DNA of 64,000 bases, taken from assembly GCA_008508345.1 (NCBI GenBank), contig QNGE01000977.1, positions 58,286 to 122,285 of the forward strand, written 5' to 3'. Numbering within the stretch: the first letter of the stretch is position 1; the number at the start of each line of letters is the position of its first letter. The notes below the pieces were generated by a model. That model was not told the origin of the DNA, did not search any database, and saw only the letters and a program-made list of their open reading frames with translations. Origin of the DNA: Paragonimus westermani. Taxonomy: Eukaryota > Platyhelminthes > Trematoda > Plagiorchiida > Troglotrematidae. The position numbers were made by a program, and so were the translations under genes. Below are positions 1 to 12,000 of this stretch, one piece after another.

Positions 1-14
1 ACATAACACATCTG
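1..14 (+). CDS. RUNDC1: RUNDC1 partial exon at window edge
   Basis: A strong donor (CTG then GTAAGT) occurs at 14/15. Read in the frame that leaves one base (G) for the next exon, the 14 bases give HNTS plus a split Asp codon completed by AC at 652-653. This phase match supports it, but the piece is too short to identify by itself. Confidence 0.45.
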
Positions 15-3000
15 GTAAGTAAGCAACAATCTCTGTTCTGTTATTTGACTATTCCTAATAGTTGTATATGGATTAGTCATATGTTTGTGTTTGTTACGCG
101 GTTCAGGGATCTGGTATTTTGAATATGTAGGTTGAAACGCGGATTTTCATTGCAGGATTTTCCTTCGAACATACTTTTGGAATTTTGCTTCCTGTGAGTG
201 CGAATTTTCTGCCCTGTGTTTCTCGGATGCATAGTCCGTGGTGCTGAGGTCTCCATTTTGAGAGGCTTCGTGGCTTCCGTAGTTCGGCGGTGGAGATCGT
301 CACTACTCGTAATTGGCCCAATATCATTACATCGCATTGAATGCATTTGATAGACGCGAATGTGGTTGACACTGCTTCCCGCTTAACCACAGCAACACTT
401 GAAAGCATAATTTAAAACTATGATGGGATTTTAATTTAATCACATATTTCATCTTAGTGATACGTTGTGACTTGAGCTTATTCGGACACATCCTCCCATT
501 AAGTTTTCGAGAACGATCAATTTGTTCTCTGTCTATCATTAGAAGTTGATTAGTCACTGACACTCAACGCAATTGATTGATATATGAGGGTGAACCGTAT
601 CACTTTTTTGCTGTTTTTTTAACACCTCCCTTTGATAAACGCATTTTCTAGACAATCCTCGCACCTCGGCAGCAGTTGAGCGTGCCAGATTGCAACACTG
701 GGGCACCGTTAGAGCCCGCCTGGAAATAGCTGTTAACGTGGTGTTGCAAAAAGTCAAGTTGCTTCGCTCATTTCAAAGCGAGCATTTCAACCGGTCATTC
801 GAACAGACCAGCTGTATTATGAAACCCACAACGTCTGTTGACGAATTGGACACATCCACTTATGAGTGCCGTTCGGCGCTTGTAGAAAAAGATCGAACCA
901 GGCGGCCACTAAGGCGACTACATGCCCTTTCGCTTCAGTCTGATTCGGTCACTGTGAACGATGGTCAAACGCTTGGTACCAAAATTTCACTTCCAGTCCA
1001 ACGATTACACGAAGCTAGTCTGCGTACCTTGCTAGATAATGGAAATCCTACATGCGTGACCTCTACAGCTTATTCCTCTGGTCTCCGAAACTTGCGTAAT
1101 TCTCCCTCCACTGGTCCCAACACGGTTGAACTGGACCATACCGTTGCCGATACAGAGGAGGTAAGTCATTCCGACACTTGTCTTTCCTGTTTCCACGCAA
1201 TGTGGAAGGAGTCTTGATGATGTGAAACTGTATCTGTTCGTTCATCTAATCCCTTCTGAAGTGAACATGAATGAATCGATGTCTTTGTTGTCACCTATAT
1301 GTTCAATTTCGGGTTTTAGGATCCTGACTGATGTTGCCTACTCTGCTGATTTTCACGATTACTGTTGCGATGATGCTTTGTAGAAGCAGGTTTTAGCTAT
1401 CTTGCCTCGATCGTTTGCGCGTTGGTCGTATTCTTGCAGATTTATGTCAACAAAATGGCTCAATGGGAACGACACCTGCCTGCTCACCGTACAGTTGGAA
1501 GATTTCCAGCTACCTCCATTGTTCCTTATCAAGTTTCTGGAGGACCGACAGTATTCGGTCCACATTCCGTGTATCGGATCGCACACCAAAAAACGACTCG
1601 CGTTGCAAGTGTTGACGATTTTACTTAGGTTTCTCCAACAGCAAACCCCCAGCCCCTCAGATTTCATGTTGGCTATGTATTATTGTGTCGATTCTCTCGT
1701 TGCATCCATTTCTAACTATTTTTCTATTCACAACATCATTTACTCACAGATGCATCTGCTAGTTTCTGCCACTGAGACGTATGAATGACGTAACCATCTA
1801 CAGCAAAATGATGTTCTTTGCTTGATCCTCACACTTCTCATAATGTCTGAAGCTTGAATACCGCTTGAGTAAAAACGAATTAAATGCTCATTGCAAGTGC
1901 CATTTCATCCATTTTTGATATTCAACTTAATGCGACGTGTTTACAGCGCAACAATGCTGAACACGGATACAGCGCGCTGTTACTAGCTAGTCGAACTGAA
2001 TGGAACTATTGAGACTGCATGGAATAAAATGAGACATATAGGATACTTACATACAAATCGAGAACTGACTCAGTCCTAACGCTCGTGTGTGTTAGCTTGG
2101 GTTTGTTGTTTATAGAGACAAAGCAATATACTATACATTGCATTCTAGCACTTCCAGTTAAATTTCTCACCTTTTTTTCACATCCGCAGTGCAGTGAACA
2201 TATAATGTTTCAACAAGACAACTGCAGTCTACAAAACGACGCAGGGTTCAAGACAGTAGTTGTTGTTAGCTATCATCAAATTGATAGAGTGTCCCGTGTT
2301 TATCTTTGACAGTTTGTGCTGTAACGCTTCTGCGCATGCTTGTACCACACTCGTTTCAAAGCGATAACTCCGATGGTTTAGAAATGAACATTTAGTATTT
2401 AGCAGCCACACCAGTGTGCTATTCCATCTCCTTGTGTTTCAGTTCCTTTGTTCGGAAGCTCATCGCATGGTAATTCGAGCTGTACGTCGGCACCTGTGTC
2501 CTGCGTTACGCGATCTGATTGAACATGGACTAATGAAAAAACGCTTATATTCCATTTCTGAAGAGTCTTCCAGTTTGCTCCAGCCGGGCAACTTTTTGCT
2601 TCGGCCAATATTAGGATGTTTCAGTTCACGAAAACGAGAGCCGATGGAAGATGGTATGGATCTAGTTGATGAGGATACTGACTATGAGGCTCAACAGATT
2701 TATAGCAATGCAAGGAAACGATCATCACACACGAAGCACTCGGGTCCTCATGCGTGGCATGTATTACTGCAATTTTATCACTTGAAGGTCAGTAGTCGTA
2801 CCGTTTTTCCGATCTATTTCAACTACTGAATTAAAGGTAGTAGTAATACGTTAAATAGCTACTTTGTTTCCAAGACGCACTGTGTGCGAACAGTTAGCCC
2901 AAAGAATGTACGCCTTAGGCCTGACGGTCTTCACCACGATTGAATATTTCGATCTGTAATTTTAGGGATGTTGATCCCGTTGTTTTGGACAGGTGAGCGA

Positions 3001-6000
3001 CTGTTGACCCTTCTCCACTAATGACTATAGCCTGAATTGAGTTACCCATCGCATTCGTTATTTACTACACTTTTTAGACTAAAATGTCTAGGCATCTCTT
3101 CTTTGGCTTGATCTTACTTTAAGGTGACCTAGGTGGCTTTTCCGTAGCCTTGCCTTATAAAATTGTTCAGTCATCTAAACTAAGCAGTTCATGCTTGCAC
3201 ACTAAGGCAGAGATTGGGAACAGAAACATTACCCTAAACTCGCGGCATCGCGATAACCTACCTTAGCGAGTCTTCTTACTGAATAAGGTCAACATGTGCA
3301 CCTTATGCTTGTCTGAGACAGGGCCTAGTTTGCCCAAATAAGGTTTCCGTTTTGTCTAGGTCGTACCTGCTCTCCTTCACCTCTCTCTGTTTCAACTACT
3401 GTGGGTTATTGGCGCTTGATGATCCGGCTCGTTCAGAGCGCCTGTTAGTACAAACTTTCATAGTGTTTGGACTTTAGTGCAGTGTGTCCGTTTTCATTCC
3501 CTCTCGGTATTCCAAGTTTAGTATCATAATGTGAACAATTCGAGGCAAACTCTTTGTGTTATTTTCAGGTTGAACTCCACTCAAATTTGATCGTAGCCTT
3601 CGCATTCGGATAGACTTTCCAGCCAAATCCCCTACTACTCACCAATATCACTTAGCAGGTTTGGTGAGATCGGAGATTTCAACCTGACTCAGAAGTCCTA
3701 ATCGCGAGGTTATCGATTGGAGTTAACAGGACAATTACAGTGTCTGCTCTGAAGACAATCGGGTAACTTGATCGTTACTCACTGGCGGAAGTGGTTGAGT
3801 GTTGAAATATGATCGTGCCTAAATTGAGGTGAAGGGGGTAGTGATCAACACGATTGCCGCATGAACACGTGGCGAGACTTCTAACCTCAGCCATGGCAAT
3901 GATGTGCACTACTGACGAGCTGTGATGAGAGCGAAACTCGTGTCTAGCGATTGGAAAGTCTATCCGTCTCTGAAAGTTTAGTGGCATTCAACTTGAAATT
4001 AACCCAATCCCCGACTACTTATCAGTTGTCTCAAATTGACGCTGAATCACTGAGAGTTGACATCGAAACACAAAAATGATAATGAGACGTGATACAGTAA
4101 AAAGTATTAGTTCAAGTGTACCTGAGGGACAAGACTCAATTGATTGGAATAACTTTCAGTGTTGCCAGACAATGAACGCACATTGTCGCCTATGCTTCTA
4201 TTCTTGTCTATTTTCATTTTTGCTCAGGTCTCCACAGTTCAAAAATATTCCAATTAGGCTATTTTGTGATTTGACAGTTAAAACCATGTGTTCAGGCAGT
4301 CCTGTTGATTACATTGGCAGACTCGACTGATAGCAGGAAGGTTCGATTACGTCAGTCCTCGTGGCGTGTAGAGTCACATTCGATTTTCGGTATTCTGAAG
4401 TTGCTTTGATGAGGATTAATGGAGGTAATCTCTAAATTGGTACAGACGGTTGCGCTCAAATTAACCGCTCTAGTTTTCCCAAAAAATAGGGCGATTTACA
4501 ACAAACACCTCTGGTCCAAAACCTCTTATTGTTTCGCGTTGAAAGATAACTTGTCACACACATCCATTATCTGCTGAACTGAGCCAATTCCGTGTTGTAA
4601 TGGTAAACTGCTTGCCGCATATTTTCGATAAATGCGTGTTCTCTATTTTTTTGGCTCGTTAGAGGTCGTTCCTTTTTTATTTGGCTTTATTTCATATTTT
4701 ATAGATATGCTTTTAATAATACGGCAACTGTTCCATCTGTTAGCAAGTTGGCTCTGTAAGTCGTTTCATTAACGTCTCCTGAATTCATGTTGTACAGCAG
4801 AACTGAGGTGAAGTAATGCAAACGTTGTTTGGTTCCGTTGTGGATCTGAATTTACCACCAAATGCATATAAGACAACTTGAGAATATTGCTATCATAGCT
4901 GCGATAGAACCAAATGTACGGTATGGTTGATTGGATTCTAGTATTTTCGAGCTTTCTTTTACAAGCATCTACGTGTAAACTACTTAGCGGTCCCAGCCTG
5001 TTGGTAGTTAGTATCATTTACGCTAAAAGTGTGCTACGTGAAAACCGATGTGGCAGCATTGACCAATTTTCATTTGTTTAACAGGTCCACTGCTCTTAGT
5101 GACTGTGCCTTCTGTTCAGGCTCATAACGGTTATAAATGAGTGTATAACACAAATCGCTTAATATGTTACGGTGAATACGGATTTCGGCAAATAACACAG
5201 ATGCCGTCCATTCGAATCTCGTTTAGACTCTTTTCTGTCCGATGAGTCCACACAAGGACGAAATCCTGGTCTCAGTGGAATGTGGATTTGAGCAAGTGAA
5301 CTTAAGGAAGTATTTCCAAAGCTTCACCTTCGTGGTCGTTACCAGTGCAAACTAGTTATGACATACACCGTATTCACATAGACAGTAGGGATGGATCTTG
5401 TGTATTTTTCTGTTTATTGCTGTAGTTGTTGCTGATGTAAGTTTTCTAGAGTATTTCCGAGTCACCGTTGCGGCCTACTTCACCGTGCGATCTAGTTGGC
5501 CTCGTAAGTGAGCGAATGTACGTATGCTTACTGCCGTTCAACATTGCCCGCCATCCTATCCATTCGTCGATCGGCTGTTGCGTGGGAATTGGACTATTTG
5601 TTATCCTACTTGATCAATATGGTTTGTTGTTTAATATAGTCGTTAACCCACATGTACTATAGTGTTTTACTTTCCTTCACAGCACGGACAGTTGTATAAC
5701 GAATCACCAGCTCGCAAGCTATCAGAAAGTTTTCATTTGGACTCGTTTGGAGGAAAGACTATAACGCTTCGGCAGGTTAGTGTCATTATCTGACACACTA
5801 CGTCCACCGCTTTTCAGAAACTTGGGTCACGTTGACCACTATATCATGATGGCTTTGTTTGTTTTCTCAATCCAACGTTGGTTTTATTTGTTTTGATAGC
5901 CCCAAACATAATACTTAGGATACATGTCTCTATATCGGAACTGTTCTCGCCGTATATTTTCCTCATCCTTCCTCCTGGCTCAGAACCTGTTACTGATCCC

Positions 6001-9000
6001 CCCAAACTCGTTTCCGCGACGTGAGTGTTTCACTTTCCAAACACCCTGTCATTTGGCTAACCGGGATTACCTAACCGAAATACAAAGCTCTCTGTTCACA
6101 TGCACCCCGGTCTTACTCCTTCGAGTGTACACTGGACATGAAGTATGTGATTCGGGTCACAAGTGGTTCAACGCAAGCCACTCGTGGCTACGTTTTACTC
6201 TAGGAGGTTTTGGACCAGCTCTTGATGACAGACTGATCCGCAAATGGATGCAGCCAACCACGTGTCGTCGTGTGCATCAAGTTAGCATGTTTGTCAGGGC
6301 ATAATGTTGGATGGATATCGAGACATTAGGGTCTTCCTCTTTTTAATTCGCTTACCATTTGACTTGTGCTATGTGATTCAAGTTTCACAACGTCAGCTAA
6401 AATGGCGCAGAAGTCACCTGTGGTCTGTATCCGGCTGGCATCGTATTCTTTTTCAATGTACAAATAGTCAAACCTATTCTAGTGGGCTATACTGAGTACT
6501 GGCACTTTTAAGCCTCATCACATTAACTTTAGCTTCACAGAGATCATAGTTTTTCTTTCTCACCTTTGCCGCATAGTTTTCTGCTTCCACGGGTTTTTCG
6601 CAAGTGTCGGAGGTTACTGTTTTCATGGTTTCTTCAACTTACGTAATCGATGTGAAGCTATCACTGACGGTCGTATGCTTTAACCAGCTCTTGCCGTAGT
6701 GTTTATGATACCCTAGATATCGACTCTGATCGTCAAACGCTTTCAGGTTATCTCGAACTCCACTTGCACAGATTTGGAGACTCTTGCTATGTATTTGTCC
6801 CTTACGTGATCGCAGAGCCACATGGCAGCAAGCTTAGAACGGTATGGCCGCAAACTGTTGACTATTAGTGGTTTACACGATTGACATGTTTTTTCTCACA
6901 ATGTATGCTTAAGGTGCGTGCGTGCGTAACTGTGTAGATACCGACTGAGTTGGGGTAGCAGCTGGATTTTGTCACATAAGTGGTGTGTGGTCGTGCACAA
7001 TGCACTTTGATAAACCGCCATCGGACCCTTGCTGACGATCAATAAACCGAGGAGAAGGATTCTTGTTTTTCGTTAGCGGCGTAAGGCACTCGTGGATCTT
7101 TGTCTTCTGATCGATTTCCATATTTATTTGAATCTGTTAAAAGTGAGGTTCACAGATATGACGGGCGAAACCTGCTATCAGGGTTGCTGTATATCATTAT
7201 TGTTCTGATGTATTTTTCGATATTCGTATAGGAATCTGTGGTGATAGGTAGGTGATACCACACTGTTGTACACTTCAAGACCGTTGTAAGATGGAATAGT
7301 TGTGCCCCGACGATTGTGTACAAACGCGTAGGTTACCACGTCGTGTTCATGTGGTGTATGCACGTCTGCGCTGGACACAACAGTCTGTGTCCAATGTATG
7401 ACTTCCGCCCGGAGACACGCAATCCCTGAAATCATTGCTTATTTCATCAGAGTATTTCCAGTTTCCATTCCACAGAACAGACAGTATCATTGCTTACTGA
7501 CACCATGAGATGGCGGCGATACTTTTTTATGGGTCTCTCTTCTCCAACTCAGAAGACTACCTTGATGAAGAGATATTCCGTGTCCATCTCTACTAACGGG
7601 GTATAAAATAAATTGCAACCCATCTAAATATTTTGTTCCTCTCCCATGCATGATACTAACTCCCCTATGATTGGTTATTGGATAAATGTGAAACACTTTT
7701 TTCTGGTCGAAATTATTGATTGATTTTTGTACTCTTCATTGATATTCATTGCAATCTGTATTGTCCATGTCCCCATCTTTTAACTGTTGTATGTGCTATG
7801 AAGGGCTTAGCGGTACATTTGTACATAGATCTTGAAACTTTTTTGATACGCTTTTCTTTTAGTTTAGTTTTGGTGACTGTAACCGCTTTTGTCATGGACA
7901 AGAATTGCTTGCGTGTGTGGTAAACATTCTTGCCTATTTGGATGATATTTGAGTGTGACTTTGAAAAAGAGATCGCTAGTTGTAGAGGCGTAACCATTAC
8001 ATGGCCAGTACTGTAGCTTTAGTCACGGTTTATTGCAACAGTTATTTCAAGAGGAAAGTGGCATCAAACTAAGGCGTAATAGGAAATTAGCTGACAGGGT
8101 AAAAACGGGGACTAATGTGTTATGCGTGTACACTACCATATCGGATGCTGACTCCAACCAGCCATTTGTAAACACGACGTTTACAAATCAGTGTTGACCT
8201 GTCAGCCCTACTGCTTAGGGCAGTGAGGTCTTCATCATTTGTAGCTACTTTGAAAAATGAAATTTCGAATGTTTTTGTCCTATAAAACAATCAGTTCCCT
8301 CAGGTTTTCTTCCGTGTCCATTTGCCTCAATCGGTTTTACTTTAAAACAGTTCTATCTCTGGCCATGTTATCTTTTCATAAGCGCTTCTTCAACGCGATG
8401 GGTATTGTAATGGAGGCACACACTGCCTATCGGAGAAGCGAGGATTCCAAATTCAAAGCATTCGTTAGCATCGCTCTAAAGTAAGCATTTCTTTGACAAA
8501 CTGCATCTCACTTTGACTATTAATCTAGTCTTTCTTGTGCTCTTCCGTTGCTTACTCTGTCTGTGTTCGGTTCAGGCTATTTGACTGATTGTTGCCTTAG
8601 AGTGAACAACTCTCCCTTTCAATCCGCCGAGCACTTACCACAATGCACCCAACCTGTTCGCACATGAGAAGCAGTCCAACCGCATGTTGTGTTTGGTGCT
8701 GTTCAACTACCACACTACCCTGCATCTTTTCGACTTGTAAATGGCGTAAACTATCCTCAAGTTGGCTCAGACGTTGATCACTATGTGAAATGAATGCGCC
8801 AAGGTCATTTGCACGTTGTGCAAAATGTTTCTATTCTTCAGGTATAGAGCATCTCATTACACTCACTTATGATCAACTACGACTCATGGTTTCCTGCACC
8901 ACCCCGGGTGACCTTCCGGAGGCCACCTAACAGATGGCTCTTCTCAGGCGTATGTTAATTAACAATTGATTGCTCAGCCTCTCGGAAAGTCCATTCTTTA

Positions 9001-12000
9001 TTACAAGCCTAATCGTGGTGACATATCGGATCAGCTTCACTCACGTTTCAGGTGATAGTTGTTTTTTTCTTATAAAAAAAACACAAACTCACCTGGTGCC
9101 ACTCGGAATCTCATCGCTTCCCACTGGTCCGTTGACTGTTTCTTTTTACTGTTACGGCATTCTTGTTGGTTCTTTCACCTATGACAAATCGTATTCCTTT
9201 TCTACCAGGCGCCTGATAATTTTTGGACTTGGTGATGGCCGCATCACGTGCTCGGTGCACATGTTCAACCATGCTCATGTCCTCTCCAGTGTACTGGTTA
9301 CAGCTGGGACTTGCTTACCTGTTGTTTCCGTTAGTTTACTGTTGCGTTGCATTCTGTGCAACACTTCGTAACTAGTGTAGAGTACTTTAGTTCGTTCGCA
9401 CTACTGAAATTTACATTACTTCTACTGATCTGCTACCCATTTTGAATTAATTTATTTCTGCCCCACTGTCGTTTATTCGAATTACTGCTGTTTGCCGCCT
9501 ATTTTTTTTTTGTCACGCGTTTTGAACTTTTTCGTATCGTTCTGTGTTCAGTGTTATGTTCATTTATTTACGGAAACACTGGTTTCACCCCATTCAAGAC
9601 TTTTCATAAATGTTGTTTAACTGCCCTGACCGCACAGTGAAGTAGACTATTAGGATATTCTTACTTAGTTATCTCCATTTTAACATTCCGTCCATTGACT
9701 CCATCGAGCACAGACAAGTGTGTTCATAAATTGTTGCTCATTCCGTTTTATCTCTTAGTGAAGGCCGATTGGTGCCATGGCTCCGTTTAGTGCTGAAACA
9801 TCAATCCTTAGTCAATTCCATCTATCATCCATGGAGCTACACCGTATCTACTGGTAAGTTCTCATAGTCCTATCCTACAAACAGAGATTAGCTACCAAAC
9901 TATTCCTCGTTTTCATTTAGCTCGTAATCCTTCAATAATAACTACTCATATCAGCCAGTCACCGATTTCCGCGGCTACTTCCACGTTTGGCTGAATAACT
10001 TGGCAGCGTTCAACCTACATGTTACTTTATATATCACATGATTCCGAACACGTTGTGATATGTAAAACAGAAATCGATTGCTGTTTTTATTGTTGTCTAT
10101 GTTTACGCTCTGCTGATGGATATGTCGTCCACTAAACCTTTGTGTGTCACTTGAATAGATATTGTAATCAACCTCCATCTACAGTGTTACCCCTTACGAC
10201 TGTGCTTTACCAACAAATGACCTCCGGACAGCATTCATGTCATGAAGTATGGTTTTATTGTTCATGTCTCTGAACCCCGCAAGACTGGATTTGACGTTAC
10301 GAAGACATTTTGTGCGGCATCTAAGCCGCTCTCATATAGGCGTCACATGTAGTCCAAGTTAGTGTTTTGTGCAAACGACTGAACTTTAGAGAACATGCAT
10401 TTAATCTCTTTATGTTTGATCACAGTTACCTTGCTCACCCAATTTAGACCAGCGGAGTTAGTCGTGTACGCCGACAGGTGATCCATCTGTTTGCAGTTCA
10501 GAAAATTTCGGACTCTTGGTTACTAATGTAGTTTCTTTTTATGTCTTCTGCTCTAAAGGCTGTTCGCAGTCATGTGACATAAGGTCACCGATAGGCCGGA
10601 TAGTGCCAGGCCACCCAAACTCAAACAGGAGCAGTGGTAACGGGACTGAAATGTACAACAGTATTTCCGATAGCCGGGCGTCATTACTACCCGTAAATTT
10701 CAATAAATGAATTATCCGTGCGAATTTTCCGGAACGTGTAACCGGTGAAATACGGATCCAGCTGCTTAAAAATTGGTTTCCGAGAAGTGCTCATCGTCGC
10801 TACTTCTCCGTTGACTATTTAACTCTCGTCCGGTTCTAAGAGACATCCAGGTAAACGGCTCTGTGCGACCCATTCAGTAATCGGGTGTATTCCTTCCGAT
10901 ACTTAACGTTTATCCAGACCGAACTATCTGGTATAAATGGTTCAGTGAAACAAATTAATTCTTGTGACGATTGTGGTCGTAGCAAAACCCATTTCCTAGC
11001 GTTCACACATCGAGCCGTTTCCCTCATGAGACGTCCAAGGTCGTATGTTAGTGTTGTAGTAAAAAGCTGTCCAGACTCAGACAGGTGCAGTCGCAGCAAC
11101 CAAGGCCTTAACATACAACTGTAGCCGCTTTCGTAACCACCGGGCTGCCATGATATTCCCACAAATGAATTTGTAGTCCCCCTCGTTGTGTCGTTAAACC
11201 GTGTTAATCTTTTTGTGTTGTTTGTTGAAAATCGCCGTGAGTTTAAAAAAATGAATCGCGTGGCCAGGCGATGGTGGTAGCAATTCCTCAAGTCGTTTTG
11301 GCGTGCAGCAAACCCCCTGCTTGGGCCTCATCTGTCTGTTGCTAGTCAACATTCTCTCAGGCATTTTGGTCCGTCTCAGTAACGGATACCATGGTATTTT
11401 AATTCGAAGACCTCATACTTGCTTTGTCGGTCCCTAATCCAGATATGGGTTTGAATCCCGGCTTTTTTGCTTCTGGCAACGTTTTTGTTAGCTTCGTCGT
11501 TACGAGGCCATCCTGTGACAGCTAATTTGTCTCGAAAGTAGTGCACGTCTTTTTTGTTCACAGAGTGATGAGCATTGCAAAATTTACCGTATATTTTCAT
11601 ATCGTAATTTGGGACGTCAGGTGTCCTCGCAGATATTTACTGTCCTGGTCTTTTTTCTGCCCATGTCGCGCCCATTTTTCTTCTTGGCTCGTCATGTTGG
11701 GGTTACGAAACGCATTCGTCATGGTACGACAACGTTTTTGCGTACTACTGCTCGCAATTATGCACAGTTCCTTAGTTGATTCGCGTGTCAGCAAGTCGTT
11801 ATTCGACTGATAGCTCACGATTTTGCATTTGGTATAATGTGAAACAACCCTCCACAGGGTTCGTGATCAAGTCTGGCAACCTGCAGGACATTTTCACTTT
11901 CCACATCAATTTCTATTAGGCAGTCATGTACACGTCACATTTCAATTGTTTAAATGGAGTTACGTGAAAATAGTGTACACAATGCTGCTCAATACGGCTT

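Larger units (their letters stand above)
2788..5682 (+). other. RUNDC1 intron with hammerhead-type repeats
   Basis: GT-AG intron of about 2.9 kb. It holds the hammerhead-bearing repeat at 3569-4035 and a second, different hammerhead-like repeat around 5170-5300, both described separately. I see nothing else recognisable. The + strand looks T-rich, as in the other introns of this gene. Confidence 0.8.

Noticed and set aside
5924..6304. 126-codon + strand frame in a RUNDC1 intron
   Set aside because: The neighbouring exons join exactly without it, its composition matches the intron, and no family is recognisable.
8257..8382. Longer RUNDC1 exon starting at ACAG before 8351
   Set aside because: That acceptor breaks the phase with the 5683-5775 exon. 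The AAG at 8380-8382 restores it and the vertebrate register.
11440..11470. tRNA gene at GGTTTGAATCCCGG
   Set aside because: Only a box B-like segment and T run are present. No acceptor stem, anticodon arm or box A could be placed, so it is at best a SINE remnant.
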